Part shown: positions 18,002 through 26,143 of the stretch, piece after piece | Layout: every line of letters begins with the position of its first letter | How positions within the stretch are numbered: position 1 is the first letter of the stretch | NCBI GenBank assembly: GCA_035509315.1 | Contig: DATJLS010000008.1 | Span: 28,550-92,549, forward strand | Direction: 5' to 3' | Source: JAKAWQ01 sp035509315 | GTDB lineage: Bacteria > Pseudomonadota > Alphaproteobacteria > Acetobacterales > Acetobacteraceae | Length of the DNA stretch: 64,000 bases | Program-made: the position numbers and the translations under genes | Notes under the pieces: model-generated | Databases searched by the model: none | Told to the model about the DNA's origin: nothing | The model's input: the letters and a program-made list of their open reading frames with translations, nothing else

Positions 18002-18877
18002 TCAGGACTTGAGATAGTGCGGAAGGAAGGAGCGTACCTTCGGTCCAAGATCCGGCCGCTTGAGGGCGAAAGCGATCTGCGCTTCGAGAAAGCCCGCCTT
18101 GTCGCCGCAGTCGAACCGGCGCCCTTCGAAACGTAGCCCATGGAAGGGGGTTTCGCCGATCATTCGCGCCATCGCGTCCGTGAGCTGGACTTCCCCGCCC
18201 GCACCACGCTCGAGGTGCGCGAGGTGCTGCAGCACCGAGGGGAGCAGAACATAACGCCCGATAATCGAGAGCGTTGACGGCGCCTTCGCCGGTTCCGGCT
18301 TCTCGACCATCCCTTTCACCTCCACAAGTCGGCCATCATCCTTGCCAATGGACAGCACTCCATAGCGATGGGTCTGCTCGCGTGGCACGTCCTCCACGGC
18401 GACGACGTTCCCCCCTGTCTCGTAATAGGCGTCAGCAAGCTGTTTGAGGCAGGGTGTCTGCGACAGCACGAGATCATCCGGGAGGAGAATCGCAAAAGGA
18501 TCATCACCGATGAAGGCTCGGGCGCACCAGATGGCATGCCCGAGGCCGAGCGGCACCTGCTGACGTACTGTCACCATCGTTCCCGGGGCGGTCGAGCTGT
18601 CGCGCAAGGATTCCAGCGCGTCACGTTTGCCGCGCTCGCGTAGAGTCGTCTCAAGTTCATACGCGACGTCGAAATATTCGACCAATTCGGTCTTACCACG
18701 ACCCGTGATCATGCAAAAAAGTTCGATGCCGGCGGCGCGTGCCTCGTCCACGGAGTACTGGATGAGCGGCCGATCGACGACGGGGAGCATCTCTTTGGCC
18801 ATTGCCTTGGTCGCCGGCAAGAAGCGGGTTCCGAGCCCGGCAACTGGAAGCACGGCTTTGCGCAAAGGCTTGATCAC
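18002..18877 (-). CDS. galU: UTP-glucose-1-phosphate uridylyltransferase
   Basis: This protein of about 291 residues contains the nucleotidyltransferase signature LPVAGLGTRFLPATKAMAKE close to the N-terminus and the GalU segments KEMLPVVDRPLIQY and HAIWCARAFIGDDPFAILLP. It makes UDP-glucose from UTP and glucose 1-phosphate. GTG 18877 (VIKPLRKAVLP) is preferred because GGAG lies ten bases upstream and the family usually begins here; a TTG at 18907 would add ten residues. It is probably co-transcribed with the phosphohexomutase gene 38 bp downstream. Confidence 0.93.
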   Translation of the reverse strand: MIKPLRKAVLPVAGLGTRFLPATKAMAKEMLPVVDRPLIQYSVDEARAAGIELFCMITGRGKTELVEYFDVAYELETTLRERGKRDALESLRDSSTAPGTMVTVRQQVPLGLGHAIWCARAFIGDDPFAILLPDDLVLSQTPCLKQLADAYYETGGNVVAVEDVPREQTHRYGVLSIGKDDGRLVEVKGMVEKPEPAKAPSTLSIIGRYVLLPSVLQHLAHLERGAGGEVQLTDAMARMIGETPFHGLRFEGRRFDCGDKAGFLEAQIAFALKRPDLGPKVRSFLPHYLKS

Positions 18878-19329
18878 GATCAAAGTCTCCGAATTCTCAA
18901 GGGACAAGGGTCAAGACGGCTGGCAAGGCTTCCGGATTCGTGCCACGGGCCGCCCGTCGCTCGCAAGCGCCCTCTCCAGGACGGCAAGAGTGCGTAGCCC
19001 AAAACCAGACCCTGCTGCATGTCTGGGTCCTGATTTATTGGGAAGAACGCTTGTGCCCTATTCCAGCCAAAATGTGCGGTGGCTTGTCCTGCCGCCGGTC
19101 CTGCTGGGGCGGGATGAGATCGATAGCACTCACCGATCCCGCTCTCGGCCTGTCCGCCGGCCTGCGGCGTCGTAAATTTCGGCCACTATCATTGGGGGTC
19201 TGTCTTTGTGACCAATTTCGCAGCTTTGCATAAATAAAGAAAAGAATCCTTCGTCCAAGGCGGCATCGGCTGGGCAGCCCGCCGGCATCGCCCTGCGATA
19301 GCCGCGCTTCCTGGACGGTCTTGTCGGCC
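18878..19329. other. Intergenic region with no recognised gene
   Basis: This stretch of about 450 bp separates galU from the RND transporter gene, both on the minus strand. Short open frames on both strands show no recognisable family, no convincing ribosome binding site and no codon pattern like the neighbours. It presumably holds the galU promoter. No strong hairpin followed by a T-run was seen. Confidence 0.5.
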
Positions 19330-22300
19330 TCAATTTCGAGAGATTGCCTTGCGGCGCAGCTTCGCCTTTTCCCGCAATGTCTGGAAAGTCACATAAAGCA
19401 TCGGGATGAGGAAAATCCCGATCAGGCTCGCGGTCAGCATCCCCGCGAACACAGCCGTGCCGACATCCCGCCGGCTGATGGCCGCCGCGCCCTGAGCGGT
19501 GACCAGCGGCACGAGCCCGACGCAGAAGGCGAGCGATGTCATCATCACGGCGCGAAACCGGATTCGCGCACCGAGCACTGCAGCCTCCCGAACCGGTGTT
19601 CCGGTTTCCCGCTGCTTCTTCGCGAACTCGACGATCAGGATGCCATTCTTCGCCGCCACGGCAATCAGCACGACGAGTCCGATCTGGGCGTAAAGGTTCA
19701 ACGTCAATCCCGCCGCCATCACCCCGAGATAGGCACCGAAGACACCAACCGTGACCGAAAGCAACACCGCGACAGGGATCACCCAGCTCTCATAAAGGGC
19801 AACGAGGAAGAGATAGGCGAAGAGGACGGAAAGACCGAGAATGACACCTGTATTGCCGCTCGCGGCCTTCTCCTGAAACGAGGTGCCCGTCCAGCTATAC
19901 CCGTAGCCGGAGGGCAGCGTCTTCGCGGAAATCTCCTCCATCGCCGCCAGCGCCTGGCTGGAAGCGGCGCCGGGCGCGGGCGAACCGTTGATGGGAACGG
20001 CCTCCGTATCGTTGTAACGGGTGATGTAAGCCGGCCCGAGCACGATGTGCGCCGTCGCGAGAGAACGCAGCGGCACCATCGCCCCGGTGTTGGAGCGGAC
20101 ATAGATCTTCCAGATCGCGCTGATATCGTTGCGGTCCTGCGGCAGGCCCTGGATATTGACCTGCCAGACTCTGCCGAAAAGATTGAAGTCGTTGACATAA
20201 TAACCGCCGAGCGTGGCTTGCAGCGAGGTGAAGATGTCGCTGATCGAAACGCCGAGTGCCTGAGCCTTCGTGCGGTCGATATCGAGATAGACGGCAGGCG
20301 TGCTTGCCGAGAATGTCGTGAAGACGCGCGCGAGATTCGGATTCTGGTTCGCGGCCACGATCAGGGCGTTGGCCACGCTCGTCATGTCGGACGTGCTCGC
20401 GCCCTCGAGATTCTGGAGCATGTACTGGAACCCGCCGTTGGTCGAAAGTCCGATGATCGGCGGCAGATTGAAGGGGATGACGGTCGCCGCAAGAATTTGC
20501 TGCCCGAGGCCGAACACCTCACCGATCACGGTATCGACGCCATTGCGCACACCCGGACGTTCCGAGAACGGCTTCAATCTCGCAACGAGGAAGGCCGCGT
20601 TGGATTCGGAAATCCCGTCGAGCAGCGAGTACCCCACGATGGCGATCACATCCTCTACCTGCGGCAAGGCCTTGATCTTGGGAAAGAGCTGATCGACTGC
20701 AGCCTGCGTGCGTGCGAGCGAGGCTCCCTGCGGAAGCTGCATCTGGATGAAGAAGGCGCCCTGATCCTCATCCGGCAGGAACCCCCCCGGCACCCGCGAG
20801 GAAAGCACGTAGACGCCGGCGCCGAAAAGACAAATGGCGAGCAGGGAAAGCACGGACACCCGCACCAGCCGCGTGACCGCGGCGGCATAGCCTCGTCGCG
20901 CGGCATCGATCGCGCGCAGTACCGGCGCCATGAAGCCGCGGCGGCGGTCGGCCGGTCTCAAGAAGATGGCGCAGAGCGCCGGAGAAAGAATGAGTGCGTT
21001 GCTCGCCGAGATCAGCATGGCGATGCTGACGGTCACGGCGAACTGGCTGAACAGCAGGCCGGAAAGGCCGGGGATGAACGCGACAGGCACGAAGACCGAG
21101 AGCAGAACCAGCGAGATCGCGATGATCGGGGCCGTGATCTGCTCCATCGCCTTCTTGGTCGCGGCCGCCGGCGAAAGCTCCGGCTCCTCCTCCATGACCC
21201 GTTCGACATTCTCGACGACGACGATTGCGTCATCGACGACGATGCCGACCGCGACCACGAGCGCCAGAAGATTGATGGTGTTGGCGGACTGACCCAGCGC
21301 CAGCAGTGCCGCGAAGGTGCCGATCAGGCTCACCGGCACCACCACGGTCGGCACGATCACCGCGCGCAGATTGCCGAGGAAGAGGAACATCACCAGGACG
21401 ACCAGCAGGAATGCCTCGCCGAGCGTGATCGCAACTTCCCGGATCGTGTCGGAGACGAAACTTGCGGAATTATAGACCGTCGCGACCTTGAGCCCCGGGG
21501 GAAAGCGCTGGCTGAGCTGCGCCAAAGCTTTCTGCAGGGCCGTCGAGGTTGCCACGGCGTTGGCGCCCGGCGTGAGAAAGATTCCCATCCCGACGCCCGG
21601 ACTACCGTCGAACTCGTCCTGGGTGGTCAGCTGCTGGGCGCCCAGCTCCACCTGGGCGACATCCCTGAGGCGCAGCACGGAACCGTCAGGGTTGGCGCGG
21701 ATCACGATGTTGCCGAACTCGGCGGGTGTGGAGAGCCTCCCTTCGGTCTGGACGGTCATCTGGTACTGCTGGTCCTTGCCGATCGGTCGGGCGCCGATGG
21801 TGCCCACCGGGGCCTGGACGTTCTGGGACTCGATCGCGTTGATGATATCCGAAGGGGTCAGGCTAAGCTCGGTCAGGCGGCTGGCGCTGAACCATATCCG
21901 CATCGAGTAATTCTGGGCCCCGAAGATGAAGGCCTGGCCAACCCCGGGAACGCGCGCCAGCGTGTCCTGATCATTGATGGTGACATAGTTGCTGACCTGA
22001 AGGGGGGAGAGCTTCCCGCCCGGGCTGTAGAAGAAGATGAACGCAAGCACCGAGGAGCTCCGCTTGCGTACCGTCAGCCCCTCCTGCTGTACCTCCTGTG
22101 GAAGTTGCGATAGTGCCGATTGCACGGCGTTGTTGACATTGACCGTGTCGATATTGGGATCGCTGCCCAGCCTGAAGCTGACGGTGAGATTGTATGTGCC
22201 GTCATTGCCGCTGGTGGATTGCATATAGAGTTCGTTCTCGACGCCGTTGATCTGCTCCTCCAGCGGCTGCGCCACCGTCTGTTCGATCACTTCGGCGGAG

Positions 22301-22458
22301 GCGCCGGGATATGTCGTCGTGACCTGAACCTGGGGCGGCACGATGTTCGGGAACTGCGCGACCGGAATGCGGACGAGCGCGAGGAGCCCGCCCAGCGTGA
22401 TGATCAGTGCGATGACGACCGCGAAGCGCGGCCTGTCGATGAAAATTCCGGATATCAT
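19330..22458 (-). CDS. RND efflux transporter, inner membrane subunit (HAE1 / AcrB-MexB type)
   Basis: This 1042-residue proton-driven pump starts MISGIFIDRPRFAVVIALI. It shows two repeats, each with a large periplasmic loop. The proton-relay aspartate pair is present in VGIVVDDAIVVVENVER near residue 405, and the loop GYSWTGTSFQEKAASGNTG lies near residue 855. The length is typical of the family. It is 10 bp downstream of its adaptor gene. Substrates are probably hydrophobic drugs or solvents, but they cannot be read from sequence, and no outer membrane factor or local regulator is encoded alongside. Confidence 0.95.
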   Translation of the reverse strand: MISGIFIDRPRFAVVIALIITLGGLLALVRIPVAQFPNIVPPQVQVTTTYPGASAEVIEQTVAQPLEEQINGVENELYMQSTSGNDGTYNLTVSFRLGSDPNIDTVNVNNAVQSALSQLPQEVQQEGLTVRKRSSSVLAFIFFYSPGGKLSPLQVSNYVTINDQDTLARVPGVGQAFIFGAQNYSMRIWFSASRLTELSLTPSDIINAIESQNVQAPVGTIGARPIGKDQQYQMTVQTEGRLSTPAEFGNIVIRANPDGSVLRLRDVAQVELGAQQLTTQDEFDGSPGVGMGIFLTPGANAVATSTALQKALAQLSQRFPPGLKVATVYNSASFVSDTIREVAITLGEAFLLVVLVMFLFLGNLRAVIVPTVVVPVSLIGTFAALLALGQSANTINLLALVVAVGIVVDDAIVVVENVERVMEEEPELSPAAATKKAMEQITAPIIAISLVLLSVFVPVAFIPGLSGLLFSQFAVTVSIAMLISASNALILSPALCAIFLRPADRRRGFMAPVLRAIDAARRGYAAAVTRLVRVSVLSLLAICLFGAGVYVLSSRVPGGFLPDEDQGAFFIQMQLPQGASLARTQAAVDQLFPKIKALPQVEDVIAIVGYSLLDGISESNAAFLVARLKPFSERPGVRNGVDTVIGEVFGLGQQILAATVIPFNLPPIIGLSTNGGFQYMLQNLEGASTSDMTSVANALIVAANQNPNLARVFTTFSASTPAVYLDIDRTKAQALGVSISDIFTSLQATLGGYYVNDFNLFGRVWQVNIQGLPQDRNDISAIWKIYVRSNTGAMVPLRSLATAHIVLGPAYITRYNDTEAVPINGSPAPGAASSQALAAMEEISAKTLPSGYGYSWTGTSFQEKAASGNTGVILGLSVLFAYLFLVALYESWVIPVAVLLSVTVGVFGAYLGVMAAGLTLNLYAQIGLVVLIAVAAKNGILIVEFAKKQRETGTPVREAAVLGARIRFRAVMMTSLAFCVGLVPLVTAQGAAAISRRDVGTAVFAGMLTASLIGIFLIPMLYVTFQTLREKAKLRRKAISRN

Positions 22459-22468
22459 GCCGTCAGGA

Positions 22469-23632
22469 TTAGTCCTGCGTCGTCGGCGCGCTTGGGGCCG
22501 GGAGCTCCTGCGCGTTCACTTTCAGCCCGGGACGGACGCGCTGGATGCCCTCGGTAATGACACGCTCTCCGGCCGAAAGACCGCTCGCGATCACGGCAGT
22601 CGCGGGTGTGGTCTGGCCGAGGGTCACGGGGCGCCGCTCGACCGTCGATTTTGCGTCAACGACCAGGACATAGGTGCCAAGCTGGTCGTCCAGCACGGCC
22701 TGGCGTGGCACCACCACGGCCTGTTCCGGCTTCAGGCCTCGCAGAATCACGGTCACAAACTCCCCGTCCGTCAATTCGCGGTTGCTCACCCCCCGGGCCA
22801 CGTGGCCTGCCACCGCCGGATTGGCGATCGTCCCGCGCACCAGGATCGTATCGGTGCTGCTCGAGACGGCATTGCTCATGAACTCGACCTTGCCCGTGTA
22901 AGGGTAGGGCTTGCCGTCGGGCAGGACGATATGGATGGCGAGCGCGGCAAGGCCGCCCTCGGGGCGATAACGGTCATTCAGCCGGAGAGCGTCGACGACG
23001 GGCAACTCGAAAGCCACATACATCGGGTCCTGGCTTACGATCGTTGCGAGCGTCCCAGAGGACGGCCCGACAACATTGCCGACAGAGATGTTGGTGATGC
23101 CGATGCGGCCCGCGATCGGGGCCCGGATCTCCGTATAGCCCAGATTGATGTTCGCGGTTTCCAGCAGCGCCCGCGCCGAGGCAAGCTGGGCGGCATCGGA
23201 GAGCTGAATCGCGCGATCGTTATCGACAGTCGATTGCTGGCCCGCGGGGGTATGCAGAAGCTGCATCGCGCGGTTGAGGTTCGTGATGGCGTTGGAGAGT
23301 TGCGCCTCGGCCTGCGCCACCTCTGCCTGGCGCTGCGCCACTGCCGCCCGATAGGGCGGCTGCTCGATCACATAGAGAAGCTCTCCATCGGCAACGTCGC
23401 TCCCTTGCTGGAACAGCCGGCGCTCCAGAAAGCCGGTCACGCGCGCGACCAGATGCACGATCCTCTCCGCGAGAATTCGCCCGACATACTGATTCGTTTC
23501 GTATATCGGCTCGATCTTGGCCGTGACGACACCGACGCTCGGCGGCGCCGCCGTTGGGGCCTGGGCAACGGCGGGGAATGGGACGCAAAGGAGCACGGCT
23601 GCAACCAGGCCGATGGCCCGACGCAGAATCAT
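22469..23632 (-). CDS. RND efflux periplasmic adaptor (membrane fusion protein)
   Basis: This 387-residue protein has an N-terminal signal peptide ending near AVAQA and no lipobox cysteine. It has the barrel-sandwich half motifs GELLYVIEQPPYRAAVAQ and YTEIRAPIAGRIG, flanking an alpha-helical hairpin rich in Ala and Gln. It links the inner membrane pump to an outer membrane channel. GGGGGAAG lies about six bases before the ATG. It is the promoter-proximal gene of a two-gene efflux operon. Confidence 0.94.
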   Translation of the reverse strand: MILRRAIGLVAAVLLCVPFPAVAQAPTAAPPSVGVVTAKIEPIYETNQYVGRILAERIVHLVARVTGFLERRLFQQGSDVADGELLYVIEQPPYRAAVAQRQAEVAQAEAQLSNAITNLNRAMQLLHTPAGQQSTVDNDRAIQLSDAAQLASARALLETANINLGYTEIRAPIAGRIGITNISVGNVVGPSSGTLATIVSQDPMYVAFELPVVDALRLNDRYRPEGGLAALAIHIVLPDGKPYPYTGKVEFMSNAVSSSTDTILVRGTIANPAVAGHVARGVSNRELTDGEFVTVILRGLKPEQAVVVPRQAVLDDQLGTYVLVVDAKSTVERRPVTLGQTTPATAVIASGLSAGERVITEGIQRVRPGLKVNAQELPAPSAPTTQD

Positions 23633-23986
23633 GGATCGTTCTTCCCCCGGACCACCTTCACCCGAAATCGCGGTCGTGGTCGCACCGCGCGGATGAAGCG
23701 CCTATTCAGTTAGTTAAGGGCCGGGCGTGGCAGAGGTCAATCGTCGCAAGGAACATTGTGGCCCGCTCTTGCCTCGAACCTGTCCGCGTCGCAGGGTGCG
23801 GGGATGGTTCGGCTCGGCCGGCCATTCCTATACGGCTCCTCTCAGGAGGCTCCGCTTCGCGCTCATTGGCTGTTCGATCCTGTAAACCTGCTTGTAAACA
23901 TCCTCGTCCGCTTCACTTTATGGATTGAGACAGAGCAGAGAGCCCAATGATCTCGTCCGTGCCCCCGCCCTGGAAGGTTCCCTGAG
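23633..23986. other. Divergent intergenic region between efflux operon and HMG-CoA lyase gene
   Basis: These 354 bp lie between two divergent starts. The only structure noticed is a direct repeat TGTAAAC at 23881-23887 and 23893-23899, 12 bp apart, which could be an operator; no adjacent regulator gene supports this. No ORF here looks real. Confidence 0.4.
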
Positions 23987-24922
23987 ATGAGCTCCCGAGA
24001 CTCCCAAAAGAGGGTGACTGTCTGCGAGGTTGGCCCACGGGACGGCCTGCAGATGGCCAAGAGCATCATGCCGACCCAGATGAAATCGCGCTGGATCGCG
24101 GCGATCGCGGCCACTGGCGTGCCCGAGATCGAGGTCGGAAGCTTCGTTCCCGAGAAACTCGTGCCGCAAATGGCCGACACGGACGCGATTGTTCGGCATG
24201 CCGTGACAATTCCCGGCCTCACCGTTGTTGCTTTGGCACCGAACCTGCGTGGAGCGCAGAATGCCCATGCGGCGGGCGCGCACCGCATCAGCATTCCGGT
24301 CTCGGTGAGCGAGGGTCATAGCCGCGCCAATCTCAACCGCTCGCCTTCCGAGCAGGTTGCGGAGGCGGCGCGCATCGTCGCGTGGGTGCGAAGCCAGTCA
24401 CGGAAAATGGAGGTTGAGGCTGCCTGCTCCACGGCTTTCGGCTGCTCGATCGACGGGGTCGTGCCGGTCCGCAATGTCGTCGCGGTTGCCACAAGCCTCG
24501 CCGAGGCGGGTGTCGATTCGGTCGCGTTGGCCGACACGGTCGGCTACGCGCATCCTGCGCAGATCCACGAGACGATTCGTGCCGTGCGCGCCACGATCGG
24601 CGAGAGGCTCGAGGGGCTCCATTTGCACGATACGATGGGCCTCGGTCTTGCCAATGCGCTGGCCGGCCTCGAGGAGGGCATCCGGAATTTCGACGCGGCA
24701 CTGGCCGGCCTCGGCGGCTGTCCCTTTGCCCCGGGTGCCTCAGGCAACATCGTGACCGAGGATCTCGTCTTCATGCTGGAGAGCATGGGCTTTGCCACCG
24801 GGATCGATCTCGCCGCGCTCATCGCCGCGCGCGATCTTCTGCACAAAGGGCTGCCGGGCGAGCCGCTGCACGGCCAGGTGCCGAAGGCGGGCATCCCGAA
24901 GACCTTTCGCGCCGCCGCCTAG
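23987..24922 (+). CDS. Hydroxymethylglutaryl-CoA lyase family protein
   Basis: This 311-residue DRE-TIM metallolyase has VCEVGPRDGLQ near residue 12 (the Arg-Asp pair of the active site), EVEAACSTAFGCSIDG in the middle and GLHLHDTMGLGLANAL near residue 207 with the metal-binding His-x-His. The C-terminal loop LGGCPFAPGASGNIVTEDLV has the catalytic cysteine. The family cleaves HMG-CoA to acetyl-CoA and acetoacetate; some members cleave citramalyl-CoA. GGAAGG precedes the ATG. The CoA-transferase gene 8 bp downstream suggests one short catabolic operon. Confidence 0.9.
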   Translation: MSSRDSQKRVTVCEVGPRDGLQMAKSIMPTQMKSRWIAAIAATGVPEIEVGSFVPEKLVPQMADTDAIVRHAVTIPGLTVVALAPNLRGAQNAHAAGAHRISIPVSVSEGHSRANLNRSPSEQVAEAARIVAWVRSQSRKMEVEAACSTAFGCSIDGVVPVRNVVAVATSLAEAGVDSVALADTVGYAHPAQIHETIRAVRATIGERLEGLHLHDTMGLGLANALAGLEEGIRNFDAALAGLGGCPFAPGASGNIVTEDLVFMLESMGFATGIDLAALIAARDLLHKGLPGEPLHGQVPKAGIPKTFRAAA

Positions 24923-24930
24923 CTCACGCC

Positions 24931-26109
24931 ATGCCGCCCGCTCCTCTTGCCGGCCTCAAGGTCGTTGAGTTCGTCCACATGGTGATGGGGCCGACAGCCG
25001 GTCTCGTCCTCGCCGATCTTGGTGCGGATGTGATCAAGGTCGAGCCGCGGCCGGACGGCGACAATACCCGTCGCCTCACCGGCGCCGGTGCGGGGTTCTT
25101 CGTCATGTTCAACCGCAACAAGCGGAGCCTCGCGGTCGATCTCAAGCGGCCCGAAGGCATGCGCCTCGTGCGGAAGCTCCTCGACGGAGCCGATATCCTG
25201 ATCGAGAATTTCCGGCCGGGCGCGATGGACAAGCTCGGCCTCGATTACGCTGCGCTGGCAGCCACCAATCCGCGCCTGATCTATTGCTCCTGCAAAGGGT
25301 TTCTTCCGGGGCCTTACGAACATCGCACGGCGCTCGACGAAGTGGTGCAAATGATGGGCGGGCTTGCCTACATGACCGGCCTGCCCGATCGGCCGCTGCG
25401 GGCTGGCACCTCCGTCAATGACATCATGGGCGGCATGTTCGGCGTCATCGCCATTCTTGCCGCCTTGCATGAGCGCCAGGCAACCGGGCGTGGCCGGTAC
25501 GTGCAATCCGCGCTGTTCGAGAATACTGTCCTGCTGATGGGTCAGCACATGGCCCAGATCGCCGTCACCGGCAAGGCGCCCGCGCCGATGAGCCAGCGCG
25601 CCCCGACCTGGCCGGTATACGACATCTTCGACACCGCCGATAATGGGCAGATCTTCATCGGTGCCGTCACCGACGGTCAGTGGCAGGTTCTGTGCAAGGC
25701 CTTTTCTCTGGATGATCTTGCGGTCGACCCTACCCTTGCCACACAGGCCGAACGGGTGGCGCAACGCGCCCGCACGATCCCGCGCATCGCCGAGGTATTT
25801 CGCCGCTTCACGCGTGCCGAACTGATGTGCCGATGCGAGGAACGGGGCCTTCCCTTCGCACCGATCGGCAAGCCGATTGACCTTTTCGATGACCCTCATC
25901 TCAATGCCTCGGGCGGTCTCTTGCGCACGCGGCTGCCGGATGGGACGGAGGCCAAATTGCCGGCTCTGCCGATCGCGATCGACGGCGCGCCTTGCCCCCT
26001 CAGACGCGAGCCTCCAACCCCGGGCGAGCACGACACGGAAATCGCTCACGAATTGGGCTATGACGACGCGGAGATTTGCGCCTTGCGCTCCTCGGGCGTC
26101 ATCGTCTGA
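24931..26109 (+). CDS. CaiB/BaiF family CoA-transferase (class III)
   Basis: This 392-residue protein starts PLAGLKVVEFVHMVMGPTAG, the class III CoA-transferase N-terminus, with GADVIKVEPRPDGD near residue 31. The catalytic aspartate is D164 in SVNDIMGGMFG. These enzymes move CoA between carboxylic acids through an aspartyl-CoA thioester. Together with the upstream lyase it could activate and cleave a branched dicarboxylic acid such as citramalate or a leucine-derived acid; that pairing is inference. Confidence 0.92.
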   Translation: MPPAPLAGLKVVEFVHMVMGPTAGLVLADLGADVIKVEPRPDGDNTRRLTGAGAGFFVMFNRNKRSLAVDLKRPEGMRLVRKLLDGADILIENFRPGAMDKLGLDYAALAATNPRLIYCSCKGFLPGPYEHRTALDEVVQMMGGLAYMTGLPDRPLRAGTSVNDIMGGMFGVIAILAALHERQATGRGRYVQSALFENTVLLMGQHMAQIAVTGKAPAPMSQRAPTWPVYDIFDTADNGQIFIGAVTDGQWQVLCKAFSLDDLAVDPTLATQAERVAQRARTIPRIAEVFRRFTRAELMCRCEERGLPFAPIGKPIDLFDDPHLNASGGLLRTRLPDGTEAKLPALPIAIDGAPCPLRREPPTPGEHDTEIAHELGYDDAEICALRSSGVIV

Positions 26110-26143
26110 AAAATACCTTCCCCCCGCGGCAGGCAAGTCGGCA

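Noticed and set aside
18940..19233. 97-residue plus-strand frame between galU and the RND gene
   Set aside because: Cys/Trp-rich composition, no recognisable family and no ribosome binding site.
19321..22113. 930-residue plus-strand frame opposite the RND transporter gene
   Set aside because: It is antisense to a complete, clearly recognisable RND pump. Its product is His/Arg/Asp-rich with no family features. High GC often opens such frames.
23881..23899. Direct repeat TGTAAAC spaced by 12 bp upstream of the efflux operon
   Set aside because: Considered as a regulator operator, but it is short, the arms are not symmetric and there is no adjacent regulator gene; kept only as a remark.
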